From CALMFG01 sp963666035 (lineage in GTDB: Bacteria; Bacillota; Clostridia; Christensenellales; CALMFG01): 64,000 bases of DNA. Both the position numbers and the translations under genes were made by a program. The notes under the pieces are model-generated. The model saw nothing but the letters and a program-made list of their open reading frames with translations, was not told where the DNA came from and searched no databases. Below are positions 17,591-27,089 of the stretch, piece after piece. The stretch is from the NCBI GenBank assembly GCA_963666035.2, contig CAXXJI010000007.1:186001-250000 (forward strand). The letters are read 5' to 3'. Numbering within the stretch: position 1 is the first letter of the stretch; each line of letters starts with the position of its first letter.

Positions 17591-19207
17591 TTATTGATCC
17601 TGATACGTTTTCGCGGCTTTGATAAATTCTCTGAATAACGGATGCGGCCGCAAAGGGCGGGATTTAAATTCCGGATGGAACTGGACGCCCACAAACCAGG
17701 GATGATCCTTAAGCTCAATGATCTCCACAAGGTCTTTATCGGGATTAATCCCTGCTATTATCATACCATTTTTTTTGTATATATCCAAATATTCATTATT
17801 GAATTCGTAGCGGTGACGGTGGCGTTCGGATATCATATTCTCACCGTATGCTTCGGCTGTCCGAGTGCCCGGGACCAGTTGACAATCATACGCGCCAAGA
17901 CGCATGGTGCCGCCCATGTTGGAGATGTTGCGCTGTTCGGGCAGAAGATCAATGACCGGATATGGTGTTTTCGAGTCCTGCTCGGTGGAATGCGCGCCCG
18001 TCATGCCGGCTACGTTCCGCGCGAATTCAATCACGGCCATATGCATGCCAAGACAGATGCCGAAGTAAGGGATATTATTTTCGCGGGCATAACGCACCGC
18101 TTCAATTTTCCCTTCTATACCGCGCTCGCCGAATCCGCCGGGCACCAGAATACCGCTGACTCCAGCGAAAAACGGCGCGATATCGTTGTTTTGTTCCAGA
18201 TCAATCGCTTCAATCCACCGGATTTTGACATTAACATTGTTAAAGATCCCCGCGTGGTTGAAGGATTCTACTATGGATAAATAAGCATCCTTCAGTTCGG
18301 TATATTTGCCGACCAAAGCGACCGTGACTTCTTCCTTTAAAGCCAGCTCTTTATTGACAAGCTCAGTCCATTCGGCCAAGTCGGGCGGCGGAGTTTCCAG
18401 GTTTAAAGAGGTACAGACGATATCATCCAGCTTTTGGTTTTTCAGCATCAATGGAATCTCATACAAAAATGCAGCATCAGTGTTGGAGATGACGTTCTCA
18501 GCCGGAACATTACAAAACAGGCTGATTTTTGCTTTCATGTCTTTGCCCAATACCTGCTCGGTCCGACAGACGATGATATCCGGCTCGATACCCAGACTGC
18601 GAAGCTCCTTGACGCTGTGTTGCGTGGGTTTGGTTTTGGTTTCCCCCACCTTGGATAGATAAGGTACCAGAGTGACATGGATAAAAAGGCAATTGGTTTT
18701 ACCGACATCCCAGCGGATCTGACGTATGGCTTCCAAAAAAGGCTGCGATTCGATATCGCCCACCGTGCCGCCAATCTCGGTGATGACCACATCCGGACTG
18801 CCCATTTTACCAACGGAATAAATCCGGTCTTTAATTTCGTTGGTGATGTGCGGGATAACCTGCACGGTGCCGCCGAGATACTCGCCCTGACGCTCTTTGT
18901 TAATGACAGTCTGATAAACCTTCCCCGTTGTTACGTTGGAATCTTTAAATGAGTTTTCATCAGTAAAGCGCTCGTAGTGCCCGATATCAAGGTCGGTCTC
19001 GGCGCCGTCATCGGTAACAAAGACTTCCCCGTGCTGGTAAGGGCTCATGGTTCCCGGGTCTACATTAATATATGGGTCGCATTTTTGTAAATTAACCTTT
19101 AAGCCACGGGCTTTCAGCAGCGTTCCAAGGCTGGCTGCGGTGATGCCCTTGCCGAGCGAAGAAACCACACCGCCGGTGACGAAGATATATTTTGTTTGTT
19201 TTTCCAT
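17591..19207 (-). CDS. pyrG: CTP synthase
   Basis: 538 residues. The N-terminal synthetase domain begins with FVTGGVVSSLGKGITAASLG (P-loop). The C-terminal class I glutamine amidotransferase domain has PGGFGERGIEGK, the nucleophile elbow GICLGMH (Cys about residue 380) and the catalytic VQFHPEF. It converts UTP, ATP and glutamine to CTP. No pyrG-type reiterative-transcription attenuator was recognised in the 80 bases upstream. Confidence 0.97.
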   Translation of the reverse strand: MEKQTKYIFVTGGVVSSLGKGITAASLGTLLKARGLKVNLQKCDPYINVDPGTMSPYQHGEVFVTDDGAETDLDIGHYERFTDENSFKDSNVTTGKVYQTVINKERQGEYLGGTVQVIPHITNEIKDRIYSVGKMGSPDVVITEIGGTVGDIESQPFLEAIRQIRWDVGKTNCLFIHVTLVPYLSKVGETKTKPTQHSVKELRSLGIEPDIIVCRTEQVLGKDMKAKISLFCNVPAENVISNTDAAFLYEIPLMLKNQKLDDIVCTSLNLETPPPDLAEWTELVNKELALKEEVTVALVGKYTELKDAYLSIVESFNHAGIFNNVNVKIRWIEAIDLEQNNDIAPFFAGVSGILVPGGFGERGIEGKIEAVRYARENNIPYFGICLGMHMAVIEFARNVAGMTGAHSTEQDSKTPYPVIDLLPEQRNISNMGGTMRLGAYDCQLVPGTRTAEAYGENMISERHRHRYEFNNEYLDIYKKNGMIIAGINPDKDLVEIIELKDHPWFVGVQFHPEFKSRPLRPHPLFREFIKAAKTYQDQ

Positions 19208-19286
19208 CTGTCTTTTTACCCCTTAAAAATATTATTATATTATCTTAACCAAAAAAATAAGTCAGGTTTCCCCGAATTATTTTTGG

Positions 19287-19934
19287 TTACGTATATTCCA
19301 TTATGATGACACGGGACCGTTTTTTGAGGTCGCCGGCGTGTACGCTGAAGGTGTTTTTGCCCAGCGTCGCGTAATCGTAGTTGCCGTCGATGGTCTCCAA
19401 GAACCTGGACAGCGGATCCAGCTTTAACCTGACGGCTTCGGTCAGGTAGTGCATAGGAATGATGATGTTTGGCGAGAGAGCATCCATCACACTCATGGCT
19501 TCGGCGGCATCGATGGTGAAAACGCCGCCTACAGGGAGGAAGAGTATATCCACCTTCCCGAGTGATCTTAAAAAGGCGCTGCCCGGCACTTCTCCGATGT
19601 CGCCGAGGTGCAAGAGACTCACCCCTTCGGCTGAAAGCTTGAACACCGTATTAAGACCGCGTTCTTTACCGCCGCTTTTGTCGTGAAAGGTTTCATAGCC
19701 TTTTATGTCGATATCACCCAGCGTGTATTCGCCGGGCTTATTAATCAACGTATAGTCACCGCGGATATTAGCAACACAATTATGATCGTGGTGGTCGTGT
19801 GAGGATAAAACGATGTCGGCGGTGATCGCTTGAGTTTTATAACCGTAGGTATCGTCATAGGGGTCGAAAATAATCACCTTTCCATTGTCAAGGATAACTT
19901 TGAATGATGAATGACCCAGCCAAACGATTTTCAA
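19287..19934 (-). CDS. Metallo-beta-lactamase-fold hydrolase (UlaG-like), TTG start
   Basis: 215 residues. Metal ligands of the fold are visible: SSHDHHDHNCV (HxHxDH), LLHLGDIG and IPMHYLTE. The group resembles the YtnP/UlaG-like 'MBL fold metal-dependent hydrolase' set with no fixed substrate. The frame extends upstream to an ATG at 19979, but I choose TTG at 19934. GGGGAGG lies 8 bases before it and the protein then starts directly with the first beta strand KIVWLGHSSF, as homologues do. It is the second gene after the DUF1934 protein. Confidence 0.82.
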   Translation of the reverse strand: MKIVWLGHSSFKVILDNGKVIIFDPYDDTYGYKTQAITADIVLSSHDHHDHNCVANIRGDYTLINKPGEYTLGDIDIKGYETFHDKSGGKERGLNTVFKLSAEGVSLLHLGDIGEVPGSAFLRSLGKVDILFLPVGGVFTIDAAEAMSVMDALSPNIIIPMHYLTEAVRLKLDPLSRFLETIDGNYDYATLGKNTFSVHAGDLKKRSRVIIMEYT

Positions 19935-19985
19935 AGGTTTTCGCCTCCCCGAGCATGCACACTGCCATGCGAAATCCAACTCGCC

Positions 19986-20405
19986 TTAATTGATGGTTCC
20001 GCCCAGTTTTTTATAGGATAAACTTAAACGGTTGAGCGATTGCTCGCCTTCTAAATCCAGCTCATATTCCAAATCCACCGTTCCTGACATTTCATCGTGC
20101 TGTGAAGTGACCAGCGTTGGGAAAACACTCATGCTTAAGGTGCCAAGTTCGGTCTCGTAGCTGCCGATAAAGCGTTTGCCCTGCTCAAAATATAAACTGG
20201 TTTTTACTTCGCCTTCTCTGGCTAACGTAATTATACTGTCGTTGATGGTGATGATGTTTTTTGTGCCATCCATGCCGGAAATTTCAGTTTCGGAATATTC
20301 TAAAATCAGGGTTTTTTCGTTTTCTTCCAAAAACCCTTCGGTAATCAGCTCAACATTTTCGGTGCCGTTTTGTATGCCTGTGATGGTTAACAACACTTTT
20401 GACAT
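19986..20405 (-). CDS. DUF1934 (YwiB-like) beta-barrel protein
   Basis: 139 residues, all-beta, with the family pattern of N-terminal ITGIQNG, central FEQGKRFIGSYETELGTLSMSVFPT and C-terminal YELDLEGEQSLNRLSLSYK. The fold is lipocalin/calycin-like. Function is unknown; it occurs in Firmicutes, often near pyrG or argS, as here. Upstream gene of a likely two-gene unit with the MBL-fold hydrolase. Confidence 0.85.
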   Translation of the reverse strand: MSKVLLTITGIQNGTENVELITEGFLEENEKTLILEYSETEISGMDGTKNIITINDSIITLAREGEVKTSLYFEQGKRFIGSYETELGTLSMSVFPTLVTSQHDEMSGTVDLEYELDLEGEQSLNRLSLSYKKLGGTIN

Positions 20406-20633
20406 AGATTTACCTTTCCTTGTCTATAAATCTTGCTACATTATATCATAGGGGTATGGATAAAAAAAGACAAACTCATGACAAAATGGGGAACAATTAA
20501 ACAAAAGATTGTTAAGACTTTGAGAACGAAAGCGGCATCGGTTGTTTTTTCTTTTTTAATCGGGTATACTCAAATGTAAGAATTTTGGCGGGTATCTGCT
20601 GCGGCAGAACAGACCCGGCTTTGCGAGGAAAAC

Positions 20634-22070
20634 ATGAAGAAAAAATGGATTTTTGTCGGTCTTTTATTTATATTGATGCTGACGATTTTTGTAAGCGTTC
20701 ACCCGACTGCACAGGCGGCACCCGGCGGCGACCAGGTGGGTCTTGAGTCAAAATTTTGGGTGGATCGTGAATATATCTGGGAAGGCGAATATATCGGCCT
20801 TCGTTTTAAGTTTGTCAATACGGGAACGGTGACCATATCGGGACTGACAGTGCGGGATTCCAGCATTGCCGGCGGAGCCTGGCTTAACAGCGCCATCACG
20901 CTGGCACCCGGCGAAACGCGGGTTGTGACCTACAATCTGCCGTTGAACCATGACTTAACCCTGTCGCCCGGCGCGCAGTATTCCGCCGGCGGTACGACAC
21001 ATACCATCAGCTTCCCGTCACAGAAGCTTTACATTATTAATGATGACGTATCAGTGGTTTTGGAAGCCAGCACCACCACACCGGCTGCGGGGGAAGAGGT
21101 GGAGTTCACCGTGCGCTTGAGAAACAACGGAAACGTACCTCTTCGAAATCTAAAGCTTTATAATCACAACAATGAGCTGGTGCCGCTGAAAGGTACACAG
21201 CTGTACTCAGGCAATTCGGTATCGGTCGTTACGACCGCAAGCTTTAAGGAATCCGATTCGGTACAATTTGATATCACAGCAACAGATGCATACGGCACCG
21301 TTTATTCACATGCGTCCAATGTCATCGAAATCAAGGTGCCGATCAATTTTAATGTCAGCGATTTGACGGTGAGCGCCGAACCGGAATATAACAAGCTTTC
21401 TGTACCCGGTCCGGCGACATTCGATATTCTTTTGACCAACAATTCCGAATACAGCCTTTACGACATCAGTGTCACGGATACTGGCACAGGGGACGTTGTG
21501 GCCGAAATGACCAATATGGAAAAAGGCGAAAGACTGGTTCGCATCACAACACCAGTGGAGAAAACGCGCGAAGTGGTGTTTGAAGTGAAGGTGCACGACG
21601 CCGACGGGAATGTCTTTACTGTGAATACGAATGCAGATCCGACTACCGTCACGGTATTGAGTCAAGAAAGCGCGGAAGCTGCCGAGGCCGAACAGGCAGC
21701 GGTTGAGGCCGCCGCCACGCCGACACCGTTGCCTTCCGAAGCACCGAACGCAGGGCTTTTAGGTATGTCGGTATGGGCATGGTCAGCCATCGGATTCGGT
21801 GCAGCGATTCTGGTCGTCGTCATTATACTATTGGCTTTGATTGCGGCGCAAAAGAGGATAGGCGGTGGGAGCCAACCGTCCGCAAAAGCAGAGGAAGCGG
21901 ATGAGTCGGCTCCGATTAAAAAAGCAAAAGCGAAGAAGCTAAAAGGATCTTCCATGCCGCCGATTAATCCGGTGCCCAAGAAACGCCCGAGCGGTCCAAA
22001 GAAGAAAGCGAAAAAGAAAAAGCATAAAGGCCCGATTCGTGTCAGCTATCGGGATCATAAAAATTTTTAA
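20634..22070 (+). CDS. Secreted CARDB/DUF11-like protein with C-terminal membrane anchor
   Basis: 478 residues. Signal peptide (MKKKWIFVGLLF to AQAA, about 1-29), then three or four Ig-like beta modules (about 30-345) of the CARDB/NEW3 kind with pairs such as FVNTGTVTISGLTV and RNNGNVPLRNLKL. An Ala/Glu/Pro linker, one transmembrane helix (about 383-406) and an intracellular tail that is exceptionally Lys-rich (about 415-478) follow. Topology is single-pass, outside-in. I recognise the modules but not a named family. The basic tail could contact nucleic acid or membrane lipids. Confidence 0.7.
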   Translation: MKKKWIFVGLLFILMLTIFVSVHPTAQAAPGGDQVGLESKFWVDREYIWEGEYIGLRFKFVNTGTVTISGLTVRDSSIAGGAWLNSAITLAPGETRVVTYNLPLNHDLTLSPGAQYSAGGTTHTISFPSQKLYIINDDVSVVLEASTTTPAAGEEVEFTVRLRNNGNVPLRNLKLYNHNNELVPLKGTQLYSGNSVSVVTTASFKESDSVQFDITATDAYGTVYSHASNVIEIKVPINFNVSDLTVSAEPEYNKLSVPGPATFDILLTNNSEYSLYDISVTDTGTGDVVAEMTNMEKGERLVRITTPVEKTREVVFEVKVHDADGNVFTVNTNADPTTVTVLSQESAEAAEAEQAAVEAAATPTPLPSEAPNAGLLGMSVWAWSAIGFGAAILVVVIILLALIAAQKRIGGGSQPSAKAEEADESAPIKKAKAKKLKGSSMPPINPVPKKRPSGPKKKAKKKKHKGPIRVSYRDHKNF

Positions 22071-22082
22071 TCGATGCATGAT

Positions 22083-22109
22083 AAGGCAGGGGAATCTCCT
22101 GCCTTTTTT
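22083..22109 (+). terminator. Intrinsic terminator
   Basis: AAGGCAGG / CCTGCCTT stem with an 7-base loop and a T6 run, 13 bases after the stop of the membrane-anchored protein gene. Confidence 0.85.
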
Positions 22110-22203
22110 GTGATTTTTTAATTTATATAGAGAACCCCCCAACTTTTTTCGATGTATCAGGATATATATAGTGTAAGTGAAATGTTTAAAGAAGAGGTAT
22201 CAT

Positions 22204-22743
22204 GTGGAACGACTATTGCTAAAACAATTTAAACGCGGAGACAAAGCGGCATTTAAAACCGTTTACGAGCGAACCATTGATGCGTCGCTGCGCCTTGCAA
22301 AGGTAATGATGAAACATGATAGTTTAGCGGAAGATGCGGTACAGGAAGCTTATTTAAGAGCATATTCATACCGTAATCGTTTTGACGAGCATCGGCCGTT
22401 TGAATTCTGGTTTAACCGGATTCTGGTGAATGAATGCCGAAAGCGCTTAAAGGAAAATAAGGCAAAATGGCAGACTGTCAATCCTGATGGCTTTTTGGAA
22501 ACCGGTAAAAAAGACATATATGATTTTCAAGAGCATGAGGAAATCCTAAAAGCGCTTGCTGGATTGCCCGAAATCTATCGTATACCCGTGACACTGAAAT
22601 ACTTAAATGACTATTCGGAAGATCAGATTGCAGAGTTGCTGTCTCAGAAAAAAAGCACGGTGAAATCACGGTTGTATGAAGGCAGACAGAAGATGAAAAA
22701 GATGCTTGAGCAGGCCGGATATGGAGAAAAAAGCGATGAGTGA
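22204..22743 (+). CDS. ECF-type RNA polymerase sigma factor
   Basis: 179 residues from a GTG start at 22204, preceded by AAGAGG at 6 bases. An upstream GTG at 22177 has no such site. Region 2 contains DSLAEDAVQEAYLRAY with the FNRILVNECRKR helix. Region 4 has the HTH with DQIAELLSQKKSTVKSRLYEGRQKMK. No extracytoplasmic or anti-sigma domain is fused. It overlaps the next gene by 8 bases, and that gene encodes a single-pass membrane protein, the usual anti-sigma arrangement. The sequence 60 bases upstream (AACCCCCCAACTTTTTT) resembles autoregulated ECF promoters of Firmicutes. Confidence 0.88.
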   Translation: MERLLLKQFKRGDKAAFKTVYERTIDASLRLAKVMMKHDSLAEDAVQEAYLRAYSYRNRFDEHRPFEFWFNRILVNECRKRLKENKAKWQTVNPDGFLETGKKDIYDFQEHEEILKALAGLPEIYRIPVTLKYLNDYSEDQIAELLSQKKSTVKSRLYEGRQKMKKMLEQAGYGEKSDE

Positions 22744-23563
22744 TTTTAGAGATGATTTCAAAAAAGCGGTGTACAGCGCAACAAAAAGCACCGAAGCGGA
22801 AAAAGAAAGGATGTGGCGTCGGATTGACGCGGAAATAAAGGTGAATGAGATGAGGAAAAAAAGAAGTGCGGCGGGATGGATGGCGGCAAGTATTATATTG
22901 GCGGTTCTGGTGGTATTCACAGCGTTTACACCGACAGGCAGAGCGGCAGTGAACCGGATTATTGCGCTGTTTGCGGCCGAAAAAACGGTGACCACCACTG
23001 TGGAAGGCGAGCAGGAAGAAGCCGCGCAGGATTTGTATGTAGATGGGGAAAAAGAAGAAGCGCAGGTCGTTGTTTCTGAAGCGCCCGTGGAAGATAAAGA
23101 AAATGATGAACAAAAGCCGGTTAGATATGTGCTGTATATTGATGAAGAACGCTATACGATGGTAAAAGGCGACAATGAGGATATCATTGTTCCTAAGGAT
23201 TACCCACAGGATTATCCGCCGGTGGATATGCGGATTTCACAAAAAGGGAATGAGTCGGTTGACAGTATGACCGATGAAATCTTCACACAGCTGAACGATG
23301 CTTACGATAATGTATACGATGCGGAGCCTGTCAGTTTTGCACACATATCGGGTCAGAAGCTGGCCGCGTTTAACGGGGATATTAATGGTGATAAGGAGAT
23401 CATGCCGCAGTGGGACGACGAAGTGACGAAAGTCTATGTTTTTGATAACACCCATGGCGGGGTCTTCGTCATCCGGATACGATATTTTATGGAAGCTGAG
23501 GAAGGGCACGGTGCCAGAATGGAACAGATGCTGGATCAATTTGAAATAATATCGGCGGAATAG
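22736..23563 (+). CDS. Anti-sigma factor-like membrane protein
   Basis: 275 residues from ATG 22736, with GGAG 8 bases upstream and overlapping the sigma gene. The cytoplasmic N-terminus (about 1-42) is helical and charged. A single transmembrane helix (about 43-63) is followed by a linker rich in Glu, then an extracellular domain of about 150 residues with no recognised catalytic motif. Position, coupling and topology make it the cognate anti-sigma factor (DUF4179/RsiV-like architecture). Family assignment by eye only. Confidence 0.75.
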   Translation: MSDFRDDFKKAVYSATKSTEAEKERMWRRIDAEIKVNEMRKKRSAAGWMAASIILAVLVVFTAFTPTGRAAVNRIIALFAAEKTVTTTVEGEQEEAAQDLYVDGEKEEAQVVVSEAPVEDKENDEQKPVRYVLYIDEERYTMVKGDNEDIIVPKDYPQDYPPVDMRISQKGNESVDSMTDEIFTQLNDAYDNVYDAEPVSFAHISGQKLAAFNGDINGDKEIMPQWDDEVTKVYVFDNTHGGVFVIRIRYFMEAEEGHGARMEQMLDQFEIISAE

Positions 23564-23582
23564 TACCCTTAAGCAGATACTG

Positions 23583-23622
23583 AAACCCTTCACAGTACTT
23601 TAAAAACAGTGAAGGGTTTTTT
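23583..23622 (+). terminator. Intrinsic terminator of sigma/anti-sigma operon
   Basis: AACCCTTCAC pairs with GTGAAGGGTT around a 13-base loop, followed by TTTTTT. Confidence 0.85.
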
Positions 23623-23711
23623 AATGTTTTCTTAGCACTTTATTTATTGAAAAAACTTAAACCTTATGTTTTAATGGCTAAGATAACAGGCAGATAGAAG
23701 GTGTTCTAAAT

Positions 23712-25481
23712 TTGAATTATGATAAGGATATGTTAAAGCGGTTTATTTCCTACTATAGACCGCATAAAAGATTGTTTTACTTGGATCTTCTGGCGGCTTT
23801 TTTGATGGCCGCGATTGAACTTTGCTATCCGGTGTTTACCACGCGTGTGATCGATGAATATATTCCAAACGGTATGTTAAGCGCCATTTTGGTTACGGTG
23901 GCGATTTTGCTTGGGCTTTACGTCATCATGGCGGGGCTTAATTACTTCGTCAATTATTGGGGTCATGTGGTGGGTGTGCGCATGGAAGCCGATATGCGGG
24001 ATGATATGTTTAAACACCTGCAAAAACAGCCGTTCAGTTTTTTTGATGCGCACCGAACGGGCAAATTGATGAGCCGGATCATCAATGACTTAAACGAAGT
24101 GAGTGAACTGGCACACCATGGCCCTGAGGATATCTTTATCTCGTTTGTGATGTTTGCGGGGGCGTTCGTGATTCTGGTGCGGCAGGAGTGGCATTTGGCT
24201 GTGGGGATCTTCGCGTTTGCCATTCCCGCGATGATCTGGTTTTCGGTAACACAGCGAAAGAAAATGAGCCTTGCGTTTAAAGGTGTTCGGGAAGAAACCG
24301 CGGACATCAATGCGCAGATTGAAAATTCGCTGGCGGGTATTCGGGTGGCAAAATCCTACACCAACGAAGCGCATGAGATTGAAAAGTTTATTCAGGGCAA
24401 CCGGCGGTTTCGCGGTTCAAAGAACCATGCATATAAGGAAATGTCCTTCTTTGCAACCGGCATGGGTTTTTTAATCTCAATGCTTAACGTCATTGTATTA
24501 GGTGCGGGAGGGTATCTGACCTATCGGGGCACCATTACGGTGGGTGAACTGACCGGGTTTTTGTTGTACATCAATTTGGTGATGCAGCCGATTCGGCGCC
24601 TGACGAACTTTACCCAGCAGTTTGAGCAGGGCATGAACGGATTTGCGAGGTTTGAAGAAATCATGCGCGTTGAGCCGGACATTGTGGACGGGAAACGTGT
24701 GCTAGAAAAAGCGCGCGGCGAGATTGAGATGAAGCACGTCTCTTTCGATTATAATGATAAAGAAAAGGTGATTCGTGATTTATCGCTGGTTATCCCAAAA
24801 GGAAGGACGGTGGCGCTGGTGGGGCCCTCGGGTGGCGGAAAAACCACGCTGTGCCATTTGATTCCGCGATTCTATGACGTCGACGAAGGCGAAGTGCTGG
24901 TGGACGGCATTAACGTGAAGGACTACACGTTAAACTCTTTAAGGACAGCTATCGGACTGGTTCAACAGGAAGTGTTTCTCTTTACGGGCACCATTAAGGA
25001 CAATATCCTATATGGAAGGCCTAGTGCGACGGACGCGGATATGAAAACAGCGGCCGAAAATGCGCATATTGCTGAGTTTATTGATGGGCTTGCGGACGGC
25101 TATGACACATGGATTGGTGAAAAAGGGGTCAGGCTTTCGGGCGGGCAAAAGCAACGATTGTCTATTGCGCGGATGTTTCTAAAAAATCCACCGATTTTGA
25201 TTCTGGACGAAGCGACTTCGTCACTGGATAATGAATCTGAAAAGATCATTCAAAAATCGCTGGTACAGCTTTCCAAAGGCAGAACGACACTGGTGATTGC
25301 ACATCGTCTTTCTACCATAAGGAATGCGGATATGATTATTGTTTTGTCCGATCAGGGCGTGGAGGAGCAAGGAACCCATGAGGAACTGTATGCGAAAGCA
25401 GACGGTTTGTATAAGCGGTTGTATGACGCTCAGTTTTCGCTGGAGAGCAATCGCGGCATACAAGGGGAACTAAATGAATAG
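23712..25481 (+). CDS. ABC exporter (fused permease-ATPase)
   Basis: 589 residues, a half-transporter of the MsbA/LmrA-like type. Six membrane helices (about 1-310) are followed by a nucleotide-binding domain with Walker A GPSGGGKTT, Q-loop, signature LSGGQKQR, Walker B LILDEATSSLD and the H-loop IAHRLST. The Walker A has Thr instead of the usual Ser after Lys, which is conservative. The start is TTG at 23712 behind AGAAGG; an in-frame ATG at 23730 is an alternative. Substrate cannot be read from sequence. It would work as a homodimer, since no partner gene is adjacent. Confidence 0.92.
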   Translation: MNYDKDMLKRFISYYRPHKRLFYLDLLAAFLMAAIELCYPVFTTRVIDEYIPNGMLSAILVTVAILLGLYVIMAGLNYFVNYWGHVVGVRMEADMRDDMFKHLQKQPFSFFDAHRTGKLMSRIINDLNEVSELAHHGPEDIFISFVMFAGAFVILVRQEWHLAVGIFAFAIPAMIWFSVTQRKKMSLAFKGVREETADINAQIENSLAGIRVAKSYTNEAHEIEKFIQGNRRFRGSKNHAYKEMSFFATGMGFLISMLNVIVLGAGGYLTYRGTITVGELTGFLLYINLVMQPIRRLTNFTQQFEQGMNGFARFEEIMRVEPDIVDGKRVLEKARGEIEMKHVSFDYNDKEKVIRDLSLVIPKGRTVALVGPSGGGKTTLCHLIPRFYDVDEGEVLVDGINVKDYTLNSLRTAIGLVQQEVFLFTGTIKDNILYGRPSATDADMKTAAENAHIAEFIDGLADGYDTWIGEKGVRLSGGQKQRLSIARMFLKNPPILILDEATSSLDNESEKIIQKSLVQLSKGRTTLVIAHRLSTIRNADMIIVLSDQGVEEQGTHEELYAKADGLYKRLYDAQFSLESNRGIQGELNE

Positions 25482-25507
25482 CAAAAGCTTTTCAAATCAT
25501 CAGAATA

Positions 25508-25536
25508 ACAAAACCGCCGCATAAAACGGCGGTTTT
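25508..25536. terminator. Bidirectional terminator between convergent genes
   Basis: AAAACCGCCG / CGGCGGTTTT stem with an ATAAAA-type loop, an A-run on the left and T-run on the right, between the ABC exporter and the zinc peptidase genes. Confidence 0.85.
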
Positions 25537-25577
25537 CGTTTATATTAAAGAAATAAATTGTTAATTCGTTGCTGATA

Positions 25578-26252
25578 CTATCTTCTTCCGCGCAGAACCA
25601 ATAGACGAACCAGTTGGAGTATGGAAGCCAGCGCGGCGGCGACATAGGTGAGCGCAGCGGCGTTCAGCACTTTTTTGGCGTCTAATACTTCATTTTCAGT
25701 GAGGTAATGCCCTTCGGCGAGAATTCTCACCGCACGTCCGCTGGCGTTGAGTTCGACCGGCAGAGTGATGAGGGAGAACAATACGGCAAGTGAGAAAGCA
25801 ACGATGCCGATATCCATCAGCAATGGAAAGCTGAAAATCAGACCCAGAATAAAGATAGGCCACGCCATGGCTGAACCGATACGTACCGCGGGAACCATCA
25901 CCGATCGTAAAGCCAGCGGGGCATATCCGTGACTGTGCTGCAACGCATGTCCAGCTTCATGCGCGGCCACGCCGATAGCGGCCAGTGAACTGCTGGCATA
26001 GACCGACTGAGAAAGATTTAAGGTTTTTGTACGCGGGTCATAATTGTCGGTCAAGTCACCGTCGACGGCCTGCACACGAACATCATGACATCCTTCGGTG
26101 CGGAGGATATCTGCGGCTACGTCTTGCGCCTGTACACCGCGCGATGAAAAGACACCGGAATATTTATTGTAGGTACGTTTCACATGAGACTGTGCCCAAA
26201 GACCCAAAACGAGGGCGGGAATAATTAAAAGCCAAGTCCAATCCAGATACAT
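25578..26252 (-). CDS. YugP-like neutral zinc metallopeptidase
   Basis: 224 residues, a membrane-bound zinc peptidase. An N-terminal hydrophobic anchor (about 5-20), zincin motif VAAHEAGHALQH (HExxH, about residue 90) and hydrophobic segments after residue 120 are visible. Length and layout fit the zinc-peptidase family represented by B. subtilis YugP. Substrates are unknown. Confidence 0.88.
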   Translation of the reverse strand: MYLDWTWLLIIPALVLGLWAQSHVKRTYNKYSGVFSSRGVQAQDVAADILRTEGCHDVRVQAVDGDLTDNYDPRTKTLNLSQSVYASSSLAAIGVAAHEAGHALQHSHGYAPLALRSVMVPAVRIGSAMAWPIFILGLIFSFPLLMDIGIVAFSLAVLFSLITLPVELNASGRAVRILAEGHYLTENEVLDAKKVLNAAALTYVAAALASILQLVRLLVLRGRR

Positions 26253-26487
26253 AGTATTACCTCATATAATATGATTATGATGATATTCATATTATAGCGC
26301 AAGGTTGAAAAAATTAATAACAAAACATGAATAAAACGAAAACATCAAGTCAGGTATAGCGTTGTAACATAATCACATAAAATGAACTTCCATAGCGATA
26401 TAATTTATTTGTGATATCAGAAAAATAATGGTAAGATTGATTATCCAAGAAAAAGATTGGGTAATGAGAAAAGGAGAAAAAAATACG

Positions 26488-26778
26488 ATGGGCACACTTG
26501 GTAAGATTACGAACGTTGCAAAATGGATTTCGGTTTTGGATGAGCTTGGTATTGATCTTAAAGATTTTGACCTAAAAGGAATTGCGAAGCTGGCCGGCGA
26601 AGGCGGCGAAGGCCTTGGCGACATTTTGGATCTATTTAAAAACAAAGACGAAGTGGATGAAAGCAAATTGGGAGATATCATTGAAAACCTTGGTGGACTG
26701 GACGCTTTACTTGGCACCAGTGACGATGACGACGATGATGAAAGCTTACTTGGTTCGCTGTTGGGTAAGCTGCTGTAG
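26488..26778 (+). CDS. Small acidic hypothetical protein
   Basis: 96 residues from ATG 26488, chosen because AAGGAG lies 10 bases before it; in-frame upstream ATGs lack a site. No signal peptide. It is rich in Asp, Glu, Leu and Gly, with a Leu-Gly pattern (GLGDILDLF, LGDIIENLGGLDALLG) and a DDDDDD run before the C-terminal LLGSLLGKLL. It looks like amphipathic helices, perhaps an aggregating or membrane-peripheral protein. I do not recognise a family. A terminator follows. Confidence 0.7.
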   Translation: MGTLGKITNVAKWISVLDELGIDLKDFDLKGIAKLAGEGGEGLGDILDLFKNKDEVDESKLGDIIENLGGLDALLGTSDDDDDDESLLGSLLGKLL

Positions 26779-26818
26779 AATAAGCACGGTCTATTCGTTA
26801 GTTTAAATAGTTATTTTT

Positions 26819-26855
26819 AAACCGGTAATGGATTCTTTCATCCTGCCGGTTTTTG
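26819..26855 (+). terminator. Intrinsic terminator of small acidic protein gene
   Basis: AAACCGG / CCGGTTT stem with a long loop and T5 run, some 40 bases beyond the stop codon. Confidence 0.65.
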
Positions 26856-26955
26856 TTTTTTAAAAATCGTCAATAGTTTTTAACACTAAATATGCGCTTG
26901 TTTTTTAAAATGCCGTATGTTAAAATGTCTACCGGACTTAAAATTTCATAGACGT

Positions 26956-27046
26956 AGAGAGGTGGCTGAGCGGCTGAAGGCGCACGATTGGAAATCGTGT
27001 TTACGTGATGAGCGTAACGAGGGTTCAAATCCCTTCCTCTCTGCCA
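26956..27046 (+). tRNA. tRNA-Ser(GGA)
   Basis: A complete class II tRNA with CCA encoded. Acceptor AGAGAGG pairs with CCTCTCT, with discriminator G. The D-arm holds GGCTGAGCGGCTGAAGGC and the anticodon loop is ATTGGAAAT (anticodon GGA, reading UCC/UCU). A long variable arm (TTTACGTGATGAGCGTAA) and T-arm GGGTTCAAATCCC follow. Its 3' 60 bases are the sequence duplicated at 57010 and 62422, so this copy acts as the attachment site of the accessory region. Confidence 0.95.
26987..27046 (+). repeat. tRNA-Ser 3' end, attachment-site core copy 1
   Basis: The 60 bases from the anticodon loop (ATTGGAAATCG) to CCA recur with few changes, confined to the variable arm, at 57010-57069 and 62422-62481. 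Duplication of the 3' half of a tRNA is what tyrosine-recombinase islands leave behind. This copy is in the intact gene. Confidence 0.85.
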
Positions 27047-27089
27047 AAACCCCTTTATATTGTGTATTCTGATTAGGAGTACTAATATA

